Source: an uncultured bacterium (GTDB lineage: Bacteria; Actinomycetota; Coriobacteriia; Coriobacteriales; Coriobacteriaceae). Taken from it: DNA of 7,815 nt. Below, one piece after another: positions 1-5,880 of this stretch. Under the pieces are notes generated by a model. It was given only the letters and a program-made list of their open reading frames with translations. It was not told the origin of the DNA and did no database searches. The stretch covers positions 1 to 7,815 of the forward strand of contig CAJMPZ010000072.1 of NCBI GenBank assembly GCA_905215445.1, written 5' to 3'. The position numbers and the translations under genes were made by a program. Each line of letters begins with the position of its first letter. Within the stretch, counting starts at the first letter, position 1.

Positions 1-58
1 TATTGGTAGCAAAGTTCGGGTCATTGTTTAATGCTTCAGCTAATTCCTTTAATGCCAG
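1..58 (-). other. AT-rich foreign-looking segment with a phage tail-fibre-like reading frame
   Basis: Bases 1-56 contain 21 G or C (about 38 percent), far below the GC-rich neighbouring genes. On the minus strand, in a frame different from fba, bases 58 to 2 read LALKELAEALNNDPNFATN without a stop and run off the window edge. I recognise the ELA-ALxNDPNFAT pattern from memory as common in tail-fibre and tail-collar proteins of enterobacterial phages. The AT-ending codons (TTA, GAA, GCA, AAT) are unlike those of the genes here. It may be an integrated element, or a chimeric join at a contig end. It is too short to be certain. Confidence 0.45.
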
Positions 59-809
59 GGTTCTCGGCCATGTAGGCCATGAAGCCCTTGGTGTAGGCCT
101 GACGCAGCTCGGTGGCGTAGTTGACCTTGCAGATGCCGTTCTTCACAGCCTCGGCAACCTGCTCATCGGGCACACCGGAGGTGCCGTGCAGAACCAACGG
201 CACGTCGACGGCGTCGCGAATGGCCTTGACCACGGACTGCTCGATGTGAGGATCGCTCGTGTACACGCCGTGGCTGGTGCCAACGCCAATAGCGAGGGAG
301 GTGCAGCCAGTGCGCTCGACGAACTCCTTGGCCTCGGCCGGATCGGTGTAGGGGCTCTCGCCCTCAACCGCGGGACCGTCGTCCTCCTTGCCGCCAACCT
401 TGCCGAGCTCGGCCTCGACGGGCACGCCCATGGCGCGGCCAGCGTCGGCGACGGACTTGGTCAGGGCAATGTTGTCCTCGAAGGACTCGTGCGAACCGTC
501 GATCATGACAGAGGTGTAGCCAGTGCGGAAAGCCTGCATGCAGCGGTCATAGCCATCGCCGTGATCGAGGTGCAGAGCGACGGGCACGGAAGCGCGCTCG
601 GCGGCAGCCTTGACCATGCCGTAGAAGTAGTCCAGACCAGCGGTCTTGATGGTGCCCGGGGTGGTCTGCATGATGACGGGGGACTTGGTCTCCTCGGCAG
701 CGGCCAGAACGGCCATAACAAACTCGAGGTTCTCGACGTTGAACGCGCCGACGGCGTAGTGGCCGGCCTGAGCGTCCTTGAGCATCTTTTCGGTGGTAAC
801 AAGTGCCAT
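36..809 (-). CDS. fba: Class II fructose-bisphosphate aldolase, C-terminus apparently truncated
   Basis: Zinc-dependent aldolase of the FbaA/GatY/KbaY family, which cleaves fructose-1,6-bisphosphate (or tagatose-1,6-bisphosphate) to DHAP and glyceraldehyde-3-phosphate in cytosolic glycolysis. Visible features over 257 residues are NVEN near 24-27, the signature LHLDHG (80-84) with base D82 and zinc ligand H83, YDRCMQAFRTGYTSVMIDGS (87-106), zinc ligands H180 (TSHG) and H208 (LHGTSG), and the phosphate-binding KVNYATEL near 228-235. The ATG at 809 is chosen because GGGAGAGGAG sits 8 nt upstream; the longer reading frame to 950 has no family-like residues. Family members usually run to about 280-300 residues, with a conserved tail after the 'AENP' helix. 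Here the frame ends abruptly at NPGIKGIS, so roughly 25-30 residues are missing and the last few codons are AT-rich and foreign-looking. The family is certain. The choice between fructose and tagatose bisphosphate as substrate is not resolved. Confidence 0.93.
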   Translation of the reverse strand: MALVTTEKMLKDAQAGHYAVGAFNVENLEFVMAVLAAAEETKSPVIMQTTPGTIKTAGLDYFYGMVKAAAERASVPVALHLDHGDGYDRCMQAFRTGYTSVMIDGSHESFEDNIALTKSVADAGRAMGVPVEAELGKVGGKEDDGPAVEGESPYTDPAEAKEFVERTGCTSLAIGVGTSHGVYTSDPHIEQSVVKAIRDAVDVPLVLHGTSGVPDEQVAEAVKNGICKVNYATELRQAYTKGFMAYMAENPGIKGIS

Positions 810-860
810 GAGCGTTTGCTCCTCTCCCTCGCCCGCATCTGGACATCGGGCGTAGTTGTT

Positions 861-900
861 CACAAGGCGTTTTACCTTGTGTTTTGCTGCACTTATTGTA
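861..900 (-). promoter_or_regulatory. Candidate fba promoter and leader palindrome
   Basis: On the minus strand TACAAT (900-895) is a good -10 hexamer, but no convincing -35 lies at the right distance. Just downstream, CACAAGG (861-867) and CCTTGTG (875-881) form a perfect 7-bp inverted repeat with a 7-nt spacer. At this position the dyad could be a repressor operator or a hairpin early in the fba leader, about 52 nt before the start codon. The repeat is certain; its role is inferred. Confidence 0.4.
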
Positions 901-955
901 TGAAATTCAGCGGCTTTGCACGTGCGAGATATTGAGCCCATGCAGGTCAATACAG

Positions 956-976
956 CCGTTTTTGAAAAGTAAACGG
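956..976. promoter_or_regulatory. Inverted repeat between fba and the DeoR-family gene
   Basis: CCGTTT (956-961) and AAACGG (971-976) make a 6-bp inverted repeat with a 9-nt spacer in the divergent intergenic region. It lies upstream of both predicted promoters, so it could be a regulator site. The arms are short and chance is possible. Confidence 0.25.
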
Positions 977-1015
977 AAGGAATTGGAGCCGAGTGGGCGT
1001 GTTCGATATTGAATT

Positions 1016-1100
1016 TTGGGCGTTCGAGGTCTTTCTTTTATAGAAAAAGTAAGTAATCGAAAGGCGTTTTCTTACTTAAAAAGAAAATGAACGAAAATAG
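1016..1100 (+). promoter_or_regulatory. Candidate promoter and operator of the DeoR-family gene
   Basis: TTGGGC (1016-1021), a 17-bp spacer and TATAGA (1039-1044) form a plausible sigma-70-type promoter. Directly downstream are two nested inverted repeats: TTTCTTTT (1032-1039) with AAAAGAAA (1079-1086), and AAGTAAG (1047-1053) with CTTACTT (1071-1077). GAAAAT also occurs twice exactly 10 bp apart (1083-1088 and 1093-1098), one helical turn. DeoR-family repressors often bind TTTC/GAAA direct repeats, so this is a reasonable autoregulatory operator. The repeats are seen; the binding is inferred. Confidence 0.45.
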
Positions 1101-1144
1101 ACTCAACACAATTCCTGCAAATTTCAGACGATGATGGAGCGGGT

Positions 1145-1948
1145 ATGGCCCATGCAACAACCCGAGCTTTCGCCGATGAGCGTCGTGCCGCCATTATGGA
1201 AATGCTCGAACATAACGCCTCGGTGCAGGTAGCAGAAATCGCCCAGACCTTTGGCGTGTCCTCCGTTACCGCCCGCGCCGACCTAGACGCGCTCGCCGAG
1301 TCCGGCAAGCTGCGCCGCACGCATGGCGGCGCCGTGTCGCTCCAGAAGCGACTGACCGTATCCACCCAGGATCGCCGCATCAACGTCAATGTCGCCGCCA
1401 AGCAGGCCATCGCACAAAGCGCCATCGAACTCGTCAATGACGGCGACACGCTGCTCGTCGACTCGGGCACCACAGCGCTCGAGTTTGTCCGGCTCCTCGA
1501 CCAGCGCGATGGCATCACCGTCATCACGGCCGACATTACCATTGCCGATTACATCGACGAGAGCATGCCCTCGGTCGATGTCGTCATGCTGGGCGGGACG
1601 CTGCGCAAAGGTCATCGCTATCTGTACGGCCCACTTACCATGCAGGCGCTCCAAATGGTCCATGCCGATCTGGCCGTCATGTGCCCTGGCGCTTTCGTTC
1701 CCGGCTGCGGCTTTACGACCGACTTTCCGCAGATGGCCGAGACCAAAGCGGCTATGGCCGGTGCCGCCCGCCAAAGTATCGCCCTCATGGACGCCAGTAA
1801 GGTCAACGGACGTGGCATGTACCGCTTTGCCGAGCTGACCGACGTCAACGCCATCGTGATGGACCGTGACCCCGATCACGCCGTCGCCACCTCAATCGCC
1901 GAGGTCGCCGACGACGCCCGCCCAAATCTCCTCATCGCCGGCACTTAA
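1145..1948 (+). CDS. DeoR-family transcriptional regulator of sugar metabolism
   Basis: A 267-residue DNA-binding repressor of the DeoR/GlpR type, close to the usual length of about 250-260. Residues 14-64 form the winged helix-turn-helix: RRAAIMEML, then VQVAEIAQTFGVSSVTARADLDALAESGKLRRTHGGAV. The C-terminal sugar-phosphate sensor domain shows DTLLVDSGTT (101-110), VVMLGGTLR (146-154), a GFTTD loop near 189-193, ETK (199-201) and ALMDASKVNGRG (213-224). The ATG at 1145 follows GGAG with a 5-nt gap. The gene is divergent from the aldolase gene and convergent with the flavodiiron protein gene. Because DeoR-type repressors usually respond to phosphorylated sugars and control nearby catabolic genes, fba and its own promoter are the obvious candidate targets. 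The ligand cannot be read from the sequence. Confidence 0.9.
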   Translation: MAHATTRAFADERRAAIMEMLEHNASVQVAEIAQTFGVSSVTARADLDALAESGKLRRTHGGAVSLQKRLTVSTQDRRINVNVAAKQAIAQSAIELVNDGDTLLVDSGTTALEFVRLLDQRDGITVITADITIADYIDESMPSVDVVMLGGTLRKGHRYLYGPLTMQALQMVHADLAVMCPGAFVPGCGFTTDFPQMAETKAAMAGAARQSIALMDASKVNGRGMYRFAELTDVNAIVMDRDPDHAVATSIAEVADDARPNLLIAGT

Positions 1949-1952
1949 ACAA

Positions 1953-1991
1953 AAACCACCACAAAGGTGCCTGTCCCCTTTGTGGTGGTTT
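1953..1991. terminator. Bidirectional hairpin terminator between convergent genes
   Basis: AAACCACCACAAAGG (1953-1967) and CCTTTGTGGTGGTTT (1977-1991) form a perfect 15-bp stem with a 9-nt loop. On the minus strand the stem runs into a T-rich stretch, so it should end the flavodiiron protein transcript well. On the plus strand it starts 4 nt after the DeoR-gene stop but has only three T residues. The minus strand of the loop and inner stem reads GGGGACAGGCACC, a sequence of the GGGGAC repeat type seen again at the right end of the window. Confidence 0.85.
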
Positions 1992-2014
1992 GAGCGTTAA
2001 ACGTGAACGTATCG

Positions 2015-3175
2015 CTACTTGGAGAGCTCGTCAGCGAGGGCCTCGATCTGAGCGCGCGAGGCGTCGTTGAGCGAACCCAGGACGGTCACCTTGTTCTGCG
2101 TCAGGGTGATGTCCTTCATACCCTCGAGCTCCTTGGTCATAATCTTGGCAGCTGCGGGCGCCCAGGAGCCGCCCTCGACGAGCGCCACCGTACGGTTCTG
2201 GTAGGCATGCTCGGCAAGCGTATGGATAAAGGTGCTCATGAATGGGAAGATCTCGCCCTGATAGGTGATGGAAGCGAGTACCAGACGGTCATAGCGGAAC
2301 GCATCCTCAACGGCCTCGGCCATGTCGTCGCGAGCCAAGTCAAAGACGGAAACCTTCTGGCCGCGAGCCTCGAGCGCAGATGCAAGCTCCTCAACGGCAG
2401 CCTTCAGATGGCCGTAGACGCTCGCGTAGGCAATGGTGATGCCCTCGTCCTCGGGCTGATAGCTCGACCAGGTGTTGTAGGTGTCGAGGTAGTAGCCCAG
2501 GTTCTCGGTCAGCACGGGGCCATGAAGCGGGCAGATGATCTGGATGTCCAAATCGGCGGCCTTCTTGAGCACGGCCTGCACAAACTTGCCGAACTTGCCC
2601 ACGATGCCAAAGTAGTAACGGCGCGCCTCGCAGGCCCACCCTTCCGGATCCTCGATGTCGTTGGCGCCAAACTTGCCAAAGCCGTCGGCACTAAAGAGCA
2701 CCTTGTCGGTAGCCTCGTAGGAGAAGAGTACCTCGGGCCAGTGAACGTTGGGGGCGCCGACAAAGGTCAGGCTGTGGCCACCCAGATCAAGCACATCGCC
2801 CTCTTTGACAACCATCTTGCGCTCGGGGAAGTCGGTGCCAAAGTAGTTGACCATCATGCGGAAGGCGCCCATGCTTGCCACAATCTGCGCCTGGGGATAG
2901 CGCTCCATAAAGGCGGCGATGCCGGCGGAGTGATCGGGCTCCATGTGATGGATGACCAGGTAGTCGGGCGTGCGGCCGTCGAGTACGGTCTCGAGGTTGC
3001 CGAGCCACTCGTCGACAAATCCGCCATCGACCGAATCGGCGACAGCGATCTTTTCGCCCAAGATAACGTAGCTGTTGTATGCCATACCGTTCTCGGACAC
3101 GTCGTACTGGCCCTCGAACAGGTCGATGTCATGATCGTCAACGCCAATGTAGCGGATATCCTTGGTGATCTCCAT
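2015..3175 (-). CDS. fprA: A-type flavodiiron protein (FprA family), O2/NO reductase
   Basis: A 386-residue class A flavodiiron protein, near the usual 400. It reduces oxygen to water and/or nitric oxide to N2O in the cytosol, protecting anaerobes from oxygen and NO. The N-terminal metallo-beta-lactamase-like domain (about 1-240) carries all expected di-iron ligands: H77, E79 and D81 in HMEPDH, H145 in NVHWPE, D164 in SADGFG and H218 in CPLHGP. The C-terminal flavodoxin domain (about 246-386) begins with ITIAYASVYGHLKAAVEELA, the FMN phosphate loop. There is no fused rubredoxin or NAD(P)H oxidoreductase domain, so an external electron donor is needed; none is encoded in the window. The ATG at 3175 follows AGGAGG with a 9-nt gap, while the frame to 3232 lacks family residues. 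It is probably a single-gene unit with its own promoter and the hairpin at 1953-1991 as terminator. The preference for oxygen or NO is unknown. Confidence 0.95.
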   Translation of the reverse strand: MEITKDIRYIGVDDHDIDLFEGQYDVSENGMAYNSYVILGEKIAVADSVDGGFVDEWLGNLETVLDGRTPDYLVIHHMEPDHSAGIAAFMERYPQAQIVASMGAFRMMVNYFGTDFPERKMVVKEGDVLDLGGHSLTFVGAPNVHWPEVLFSYEATDKVLFSADGFGKFGANDIEDPEGWACEARRYYFGIVGKFGKFVQAVLKKAADLDIQIICPLHGPVLTENLGYYLDTYNTWSSYQPEDEGITIAYASVYGHLKAAVEELASALEARGQKVSVFDLARDDMAEAVEDAFRYDRLVLASITYQGEIFPFMSTFIHTLAEHAYQNRTVALVEGGSWAPAAAKIMTKELEGMKDITLTQNKVTVLGSLNDASRAQIEALADELSK

Positions 3176-3184
3176 CAGGCAAAG

Positions 3185-3221
3185 CCTCCTAGATAGACAA
3201 ATGAACCCGTCTATCATAGCA
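3185..3221 (-). promoter_or_regulatory. Flavodiiron gene promoter, leader dyad and ribosome binding site
   Basis: On the minus strand TGCTATGAT (3221-3213) is an extended -10 element; no clear -35 is visible. GATAGAC (3192-3198) and GTCTATC (3209-3215) form a perfect 7-bp inverted repeat with a 10-nt spacer. It overlaps the -10 on one side and abuts the AGGAGG ribosome binding site (3190-3185) on the other. It could be a repressor operator or a leader hairpin controlling translation. Inducible control by oxygen or NO would suit the gene, but the sequence does not show which regulator. Confidence 0.5.
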
Positions 3222-3271
3222 CTCGGCTGCATCCCAACAGCTATCTGCCGGCATCCTTACCGATTGTTATT

Positions 3272-3288
3272 AAAATGCGATAAATCGC
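3272..3288 (-). terminator. Possible weak terminator of the LacI-family gene
   Basis: On the minus strand, 16 nt after the LacI-family stop codon, GCGA-TTTA-TCGC forms a short hairpin (3288-3277) followed by ATTTTA. The stem is only 4-5 bp, so it may be weak and some transcription may run on into the flavodiiron gene. Confidence 0.3.
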
Positions 3289-3304
3289 CGTTTACCAGCA
3301 CAAA

Positions 3305-4336
3305 CTATGAGCGCGGTATCGCCGTGCTATGTCGAATGATGAGCTGGCCGGGAATACGAATGGCAACGGTTTTGCCCACCGTACCCGCCTCGGGAACCGC
3401 ATGCTCAAACACCTCGCGCCCACGCTGATGCAAGTCGAATCGAACGGTCGTGAGCTCGTTGTGTGCTACAAAATCATCGAGCGAATCATCGACGCCCACC
3501 ACGCTCACGTCCTCGGGCACGCGCAAGCCGCTATCGCGCAGCGCGGCGATGGCACCGTTTGCCATTTGGTCGTTTGCCGCGTAAATCGCCGTCATGGTGC
3601 GGTCGTGCTCGGCCAGATATCTGCCGGCTTCGTATCCGCTGTTGGCAGACCAATCGCCCTCGAGCGGCGCCTGCGGCTTAATGTGCTTACGCTCGAGTGC
3701 ATCCTGCCAACCGGCGCGACGAAACTGCTCGTCGACCGAGAACGACGGGCCGCCAATATAGCGAATCTGATCGTGTCCCAGCTCAAACAGGTGATCCATA
3801 AGCAATAGCGAGCAGCCGTAATGGTCGGAATCGACTGTGGTCACGCGCGGATGCGCGTACATGGTAACGATGACCGTGCCAATGCCCGGCAACGGATCAA
3901 ACGTCTCAAAATCGGGTGCCATGCGACTCATGCCGATAATGATGCCGTCCACGGGCAGCGCGGCCATACGACGCGTGGCCTCGGCAAGCGAAAACTCCTC
4001 GGTCTTGGACATCTCGACCAGCGTGATGGCGCAATTATGCTCGCGAGCAGCGCTGGCGATGCCGTCGATCATTGAGAGGTTGCCAAACTTGGTGACATCG
4101 TTGACGCACAGGCCGACCGAATGGTAACGGCCGTCGCGCAGCGAGCGACCGGCATAACTCGGACGAAAGCCGAGCTCTTGCATAGCGGCCTGCACGCGCT
4201 GGCGCGTCTGCTCGTTGACGTTAGGCAAACCGTTGGCGACGCGCGAAACCGTCTGCTGCGAAACGCCAGCAGCGCGGGCGACGTCGGCCATGGAGACCGG
4301 ACGCGTACCTGTATCGTTGGACGGGCGCCTTGCCAC
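3305..4336 (-). CDS. LacI/GalR-family transcriptional repressor, probable galactose regulator
   Basis: A 343-residue LacI-family repressor of normal length. Residues 15-36 form the helix-turn-helix (SMADVARAAGVSQQTVSRVANG), followed by a hinge with YAGRSLRDGR (61-70). The periplasmic-binding-protein-like effector domain covers about 73-340, with DGIIIGMSR (130-138), an IRYIGGP strand (191-197), TAIYAANDQMANGAI (249-263) and EDVSVVGVDDSL (275-286). GTG at 4336 is chosen because AAGGTGA lies just upstream and the arginine-rich N-terminus then matches the family; an upstream ATG at 4405 would add 23 unlikely residues. The gene is divergent from galK-galT, and three LacI-type operators lie between them. 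It therefore most likely represses gal and its own gene until galactose or a related sugar binds. The effector is inferred from context only. Confidence 0.9.
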   Translation of the reverse strand: MARRPSNDTGTRPVSMADVARAAGVSQQTVSRVANGLPNVNEQTRQRVQAAMQELGFRPSYAGRSLRDGRYHSVGLCVNDVTKFGNLSMIDGIASAAREHNCAITLVEMSKTEEFSLAEATRRMAALPVDGIIIGMSRMAPDFETFDPLPGIGTVIVTMYAHPRVTTVDSDHYGCSLLLMDHLFELGHDQIRYIGGPSFSVDEQFRRAGWQDALERKHIKPQAPLEGDWSANSGYEAGRYLAEHDRTMTAIYAANDQMANGAIAALRDSGLRVPEDVSVVGVDDSLDDFVAHNELTTVRFDLHQRGREVFEHAVPEAGTVGKTVAIRIPGQLIIRHSTAIPRS

Positions 4337-4429
4337 AGGATCACCTTCACCCTTGCGAGATCTGAATAGCGTGAATGCCGGCCTGGGCAGAAACACGCCC
4401 TGCACCGAGGCCCGCTATCGTCGGACGCA

Positions 4430-4443
4430 TGTTAACGTACTCT
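4430..4443. promoter_or_regulatory. LacI-type operator O1, proximal to the repressor gene
   Basis: TGTTAACGTACTCT matches 13 of 14 positions of operator O3 and fits the LacI-family pattern TGnnnACGTnnnCA with a central CG except at the last base. It lies just downstream of a minus-strand -10 candidate TATAAA (4475-4470), so it probably mediates autorepression of the LacI-family gene. Confidence 0.7.
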
Positions 4444-4469
4444 ACTTTTTCTATCTGCATCTTTTCTGC

Positions 4470-4475
4470 TTTATA
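4470..4475 (-). promoter_or_regulatory. Candidate -10 of the LacI-family gene promoter
   Basis: TATAAA on the minus strand is a good -10 hexamer in an AT-rich stretch. No good -35 is visible at 16-18 bp. The predicted transcription start would lie about 20 nt before operator O1. Confidence 0.35.
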
Positions 4476-4534
4476 AGTCCATACGACAGTACCGTTCACG
4501 GCTGTATTTCTACCGATTACCAGATTCTCAAAAA

Positions 4535-4562
4535 GTGACAAGCGATGTGTTATGAGTACGTT
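4535..4562 (+). promoter_or_regulatory. Candidate galK-galT promoter
   Basis: GTGACA (4535-4540) matches the -35 consensus at 5 of 6 bases; 16 bp further, TACGTT (4557-4562) is a weak -10 that lies inside operator O2. An alternative pair is TTGGTT (4596-4601) with TAACGT (4620-4625), whose -10 lies inside O3. In both cases bound repressor would cover the -10. The true start cannot be decided from sequence alone. Confidence 0.35.
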
Positions 4563-4566
4563 AACA
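4553..4566. promoter_or_regulatory. LacI-type operator O2
   Basis: TGAGTACGTTAACA is the exact reverse complement of O3. The identity extends to 18 bp (4549-4566 against 4617-4634). Its centre is 64 bp from the centre of O3 and 123 bp from O1, distances compatible with repressor looping. Confidence 0.8.
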
Positions 4567-4616
4567 TAGCCCGTAACGTGCGGTATCGTGGACACTTGGT
4601 TCATGCCGCTTCAAGT

Positions 4617-4630
4617 TGTTAACGTACTCA
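4617..4630. promoter_or_regulatory. LacI-type operator O3, proximal to galK
   Basis: TGTTAACGTACTCA fits the pseudo-palindromic LacI-family operator form with a central CG. It ends 44 bp before the galK start codon, placed to block transcription of the gal operon. Confidence 0.8.
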
Positions 4631-4674
4631 TAACGACGCAAAACTCACCCGTGCGCGCCAAGGAAAGGACTCCC

Positions 4675-5880
4675 ATGACCACCCCCGACGAAAAGACACT
4701 CGCCACGCTCACCAAGCTGTTTGAGGAGGAGTTTGGCCCCATCGGCGACCGCCAGGTGCTCTATGTGCACGCGCCCGGCCGCTCCGAGATCAGCGGCAAC
4801 CACACCGACCACGAGGGTGGCCACGTTATCGCCGGCTCGCTCGATGTCGCTGTCGACGGCATTGCCGTGGCGACCGATTCCAACAAGGTTCGCGTCGCCG
4901 ACGAGGGTTATCCTACGTTTGAGATCACGCTCGACACGCTGGATATTCAAGAGTCCGAGAAGGGCACGTCCGCAAGCCTCGTGCGCGGTATGGCCCACGA
5001 GGTCGCAGGTCTCGGCGTTGAGCCCCAGGGCTTCGACTTCGCCTTCACCTGCTCCGTCCCCTCGGGCGGCGGCCTTTCCAGCTCTGCCGCCGTCGAGGCC
5101 GCGTACGGCCGCGCCATGGAGACGCTCTGGGGCGCGCCCGCCATTGAGCCCGTCGCGCTCGCCCAGATGAGCCAGCGCACCGAGAACAACTATTACGGCA
5201 AGCCCTGCGGTCTGATGGACCAAGCCGCCGTGTGCCTGGGCGGCCTCGCCTACATGGACTTTGAGGACCAGGCTCAGCCTAAAACCCAGAAGCTCGAGCT
5301 CAACTTTGAGGATCACGGCTATGCGCTCGTGCTCGTTAAGGTTGGCGCCGACCATGTGGCGGCTACCGACGACTACGCCGCCGTTCCGCGCGAGATGCAG
5401 GACGTCGCCGCCGAGTTTGGCAAGGCACGCCTGTGCGAGGTCAACGTTGCCGACTTTGACGCCAAGCTCCCCGAGCTGCGCGCCAAGCTGGGCGACCGCG
5501 CCTGCCTGCGCGCCGTTCACTACTGGTACGAGAACGGCCTGGTCGACAAGCGCTGGGCAGCCCTGAACGCTGGCGACATTGACCAGTTCCTGGTCCTGAC
5601 GCGCGAGTCCGGCGCCAGCTCTGCCATGTACCTGCAGAATGTTGTTGCCAAGCTGGGTTCCGAGCAGCCTTCCATGTATGCCCTGGCGCTGGCCGAGCAC
5701 GTGCTCGACGGCCGCGGCGCCGTCCGTATCCACGGTGGCGGCTTTGGTGGCACCATCCAGGCCTTCGTGCCGCTCGATCTGGTCGACACCTTCATTGCCA
5801 AGATGAACGGCTGGCTGGGCGAGGGCTCTGCCCGTCACTACGCCATCTCTGACAAGGGGGCTTACGCGGCATGGCTGTAA
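4675..5880 (+). CDS. galK: Galactokinase
   Basis: A 401-residue cytosolic GHMP-family kinase that phosphorylates alpha-D-galactose to galactose-1-phosphate with ATP, the first committed Leloir step. It shows the galactokinase signature GRSEISGNHTDHEGG (35-49) with R36, E38 and D45. It also shows the ATP-binding GHMP motif PSGGGLSSSAAVE (129-141), CGLMDQ (178-183) with probable catalytic base D182, and the C-terminal RIHGGGFGGT (351-360). The GRSEISGNHTDHEGG form is the variant common in clostridial and coriobacterial enzymes. The ATG at 4675 follows AGGAAAGGA with a 5-nt gap; the frame back to 4588 would run through operator O3. The length is normal and all motifs are intact. It is the first gene of an operon with galT, which overlaps its end, and probably lies under LacI-family repression. 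Confidence 0.97.
   Translation: MTTPDEKTLATLTKLFEEEFGPIGDRQVLYVHAPGRSEISGNHTDHEGGHVIAGSLDVAVDGIAVATDSNKVRVADEGYPTFEITLDTLDIQESEKGTSASLVRGMAHEVAGLGVEPQGFDFAFTCSVPSGGGLSSSAAVEAAYGRAMETLWGAPAIEPVALAQMSQRTENNYYGKPCGLMDQAAVCLGGLAYMDFEDQAQPKTQKLELNFEDHGYALVLVKVGADHVAATDDYAAVPREMQDVAAEFGKARLCEVNVADFDAKLPELRAKLGDRACLRAVHYWYENGLVDKRWAALNAGDIDQFLVLTRESGASSAMYLQNVVAKLGSEQPSMYALALAEHVLDGRGAVRIHGGGFGGTIQAFVPLDLVDTFIAKMNGWLGEGSARHYAISDKGAYAAWL

Noticed and set aside
3..935. Long plus-strand open frame of 310 codons opposite fba
   Set aside because: It is antisense to a clear class II aldolase, has low-complexity composition typical of the opposite strand of GC-rich genes, and no family resemblance.
945..950. 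TTGACC on the minus strand as a -35 for fba
   Set aside because: It is about 44 bp from the TACAAT -10, and no -10 lies 16-18 bp downstream of it.
2003..3196. Long plus-strand open frame of 397 codons opposite the flavodiiron gene
   Set aside because: It is a shadow of a gene with all di-iron ligands intact on the other strand, and shows no domain of its own.
4571..4584. CCGTAACGTGCGGT as a possible fourth LacI-type operator between O2 and O3
   Set aside because: It has the central CG and some symmetry but lacks the TG...CA ends shared by the other three sites.
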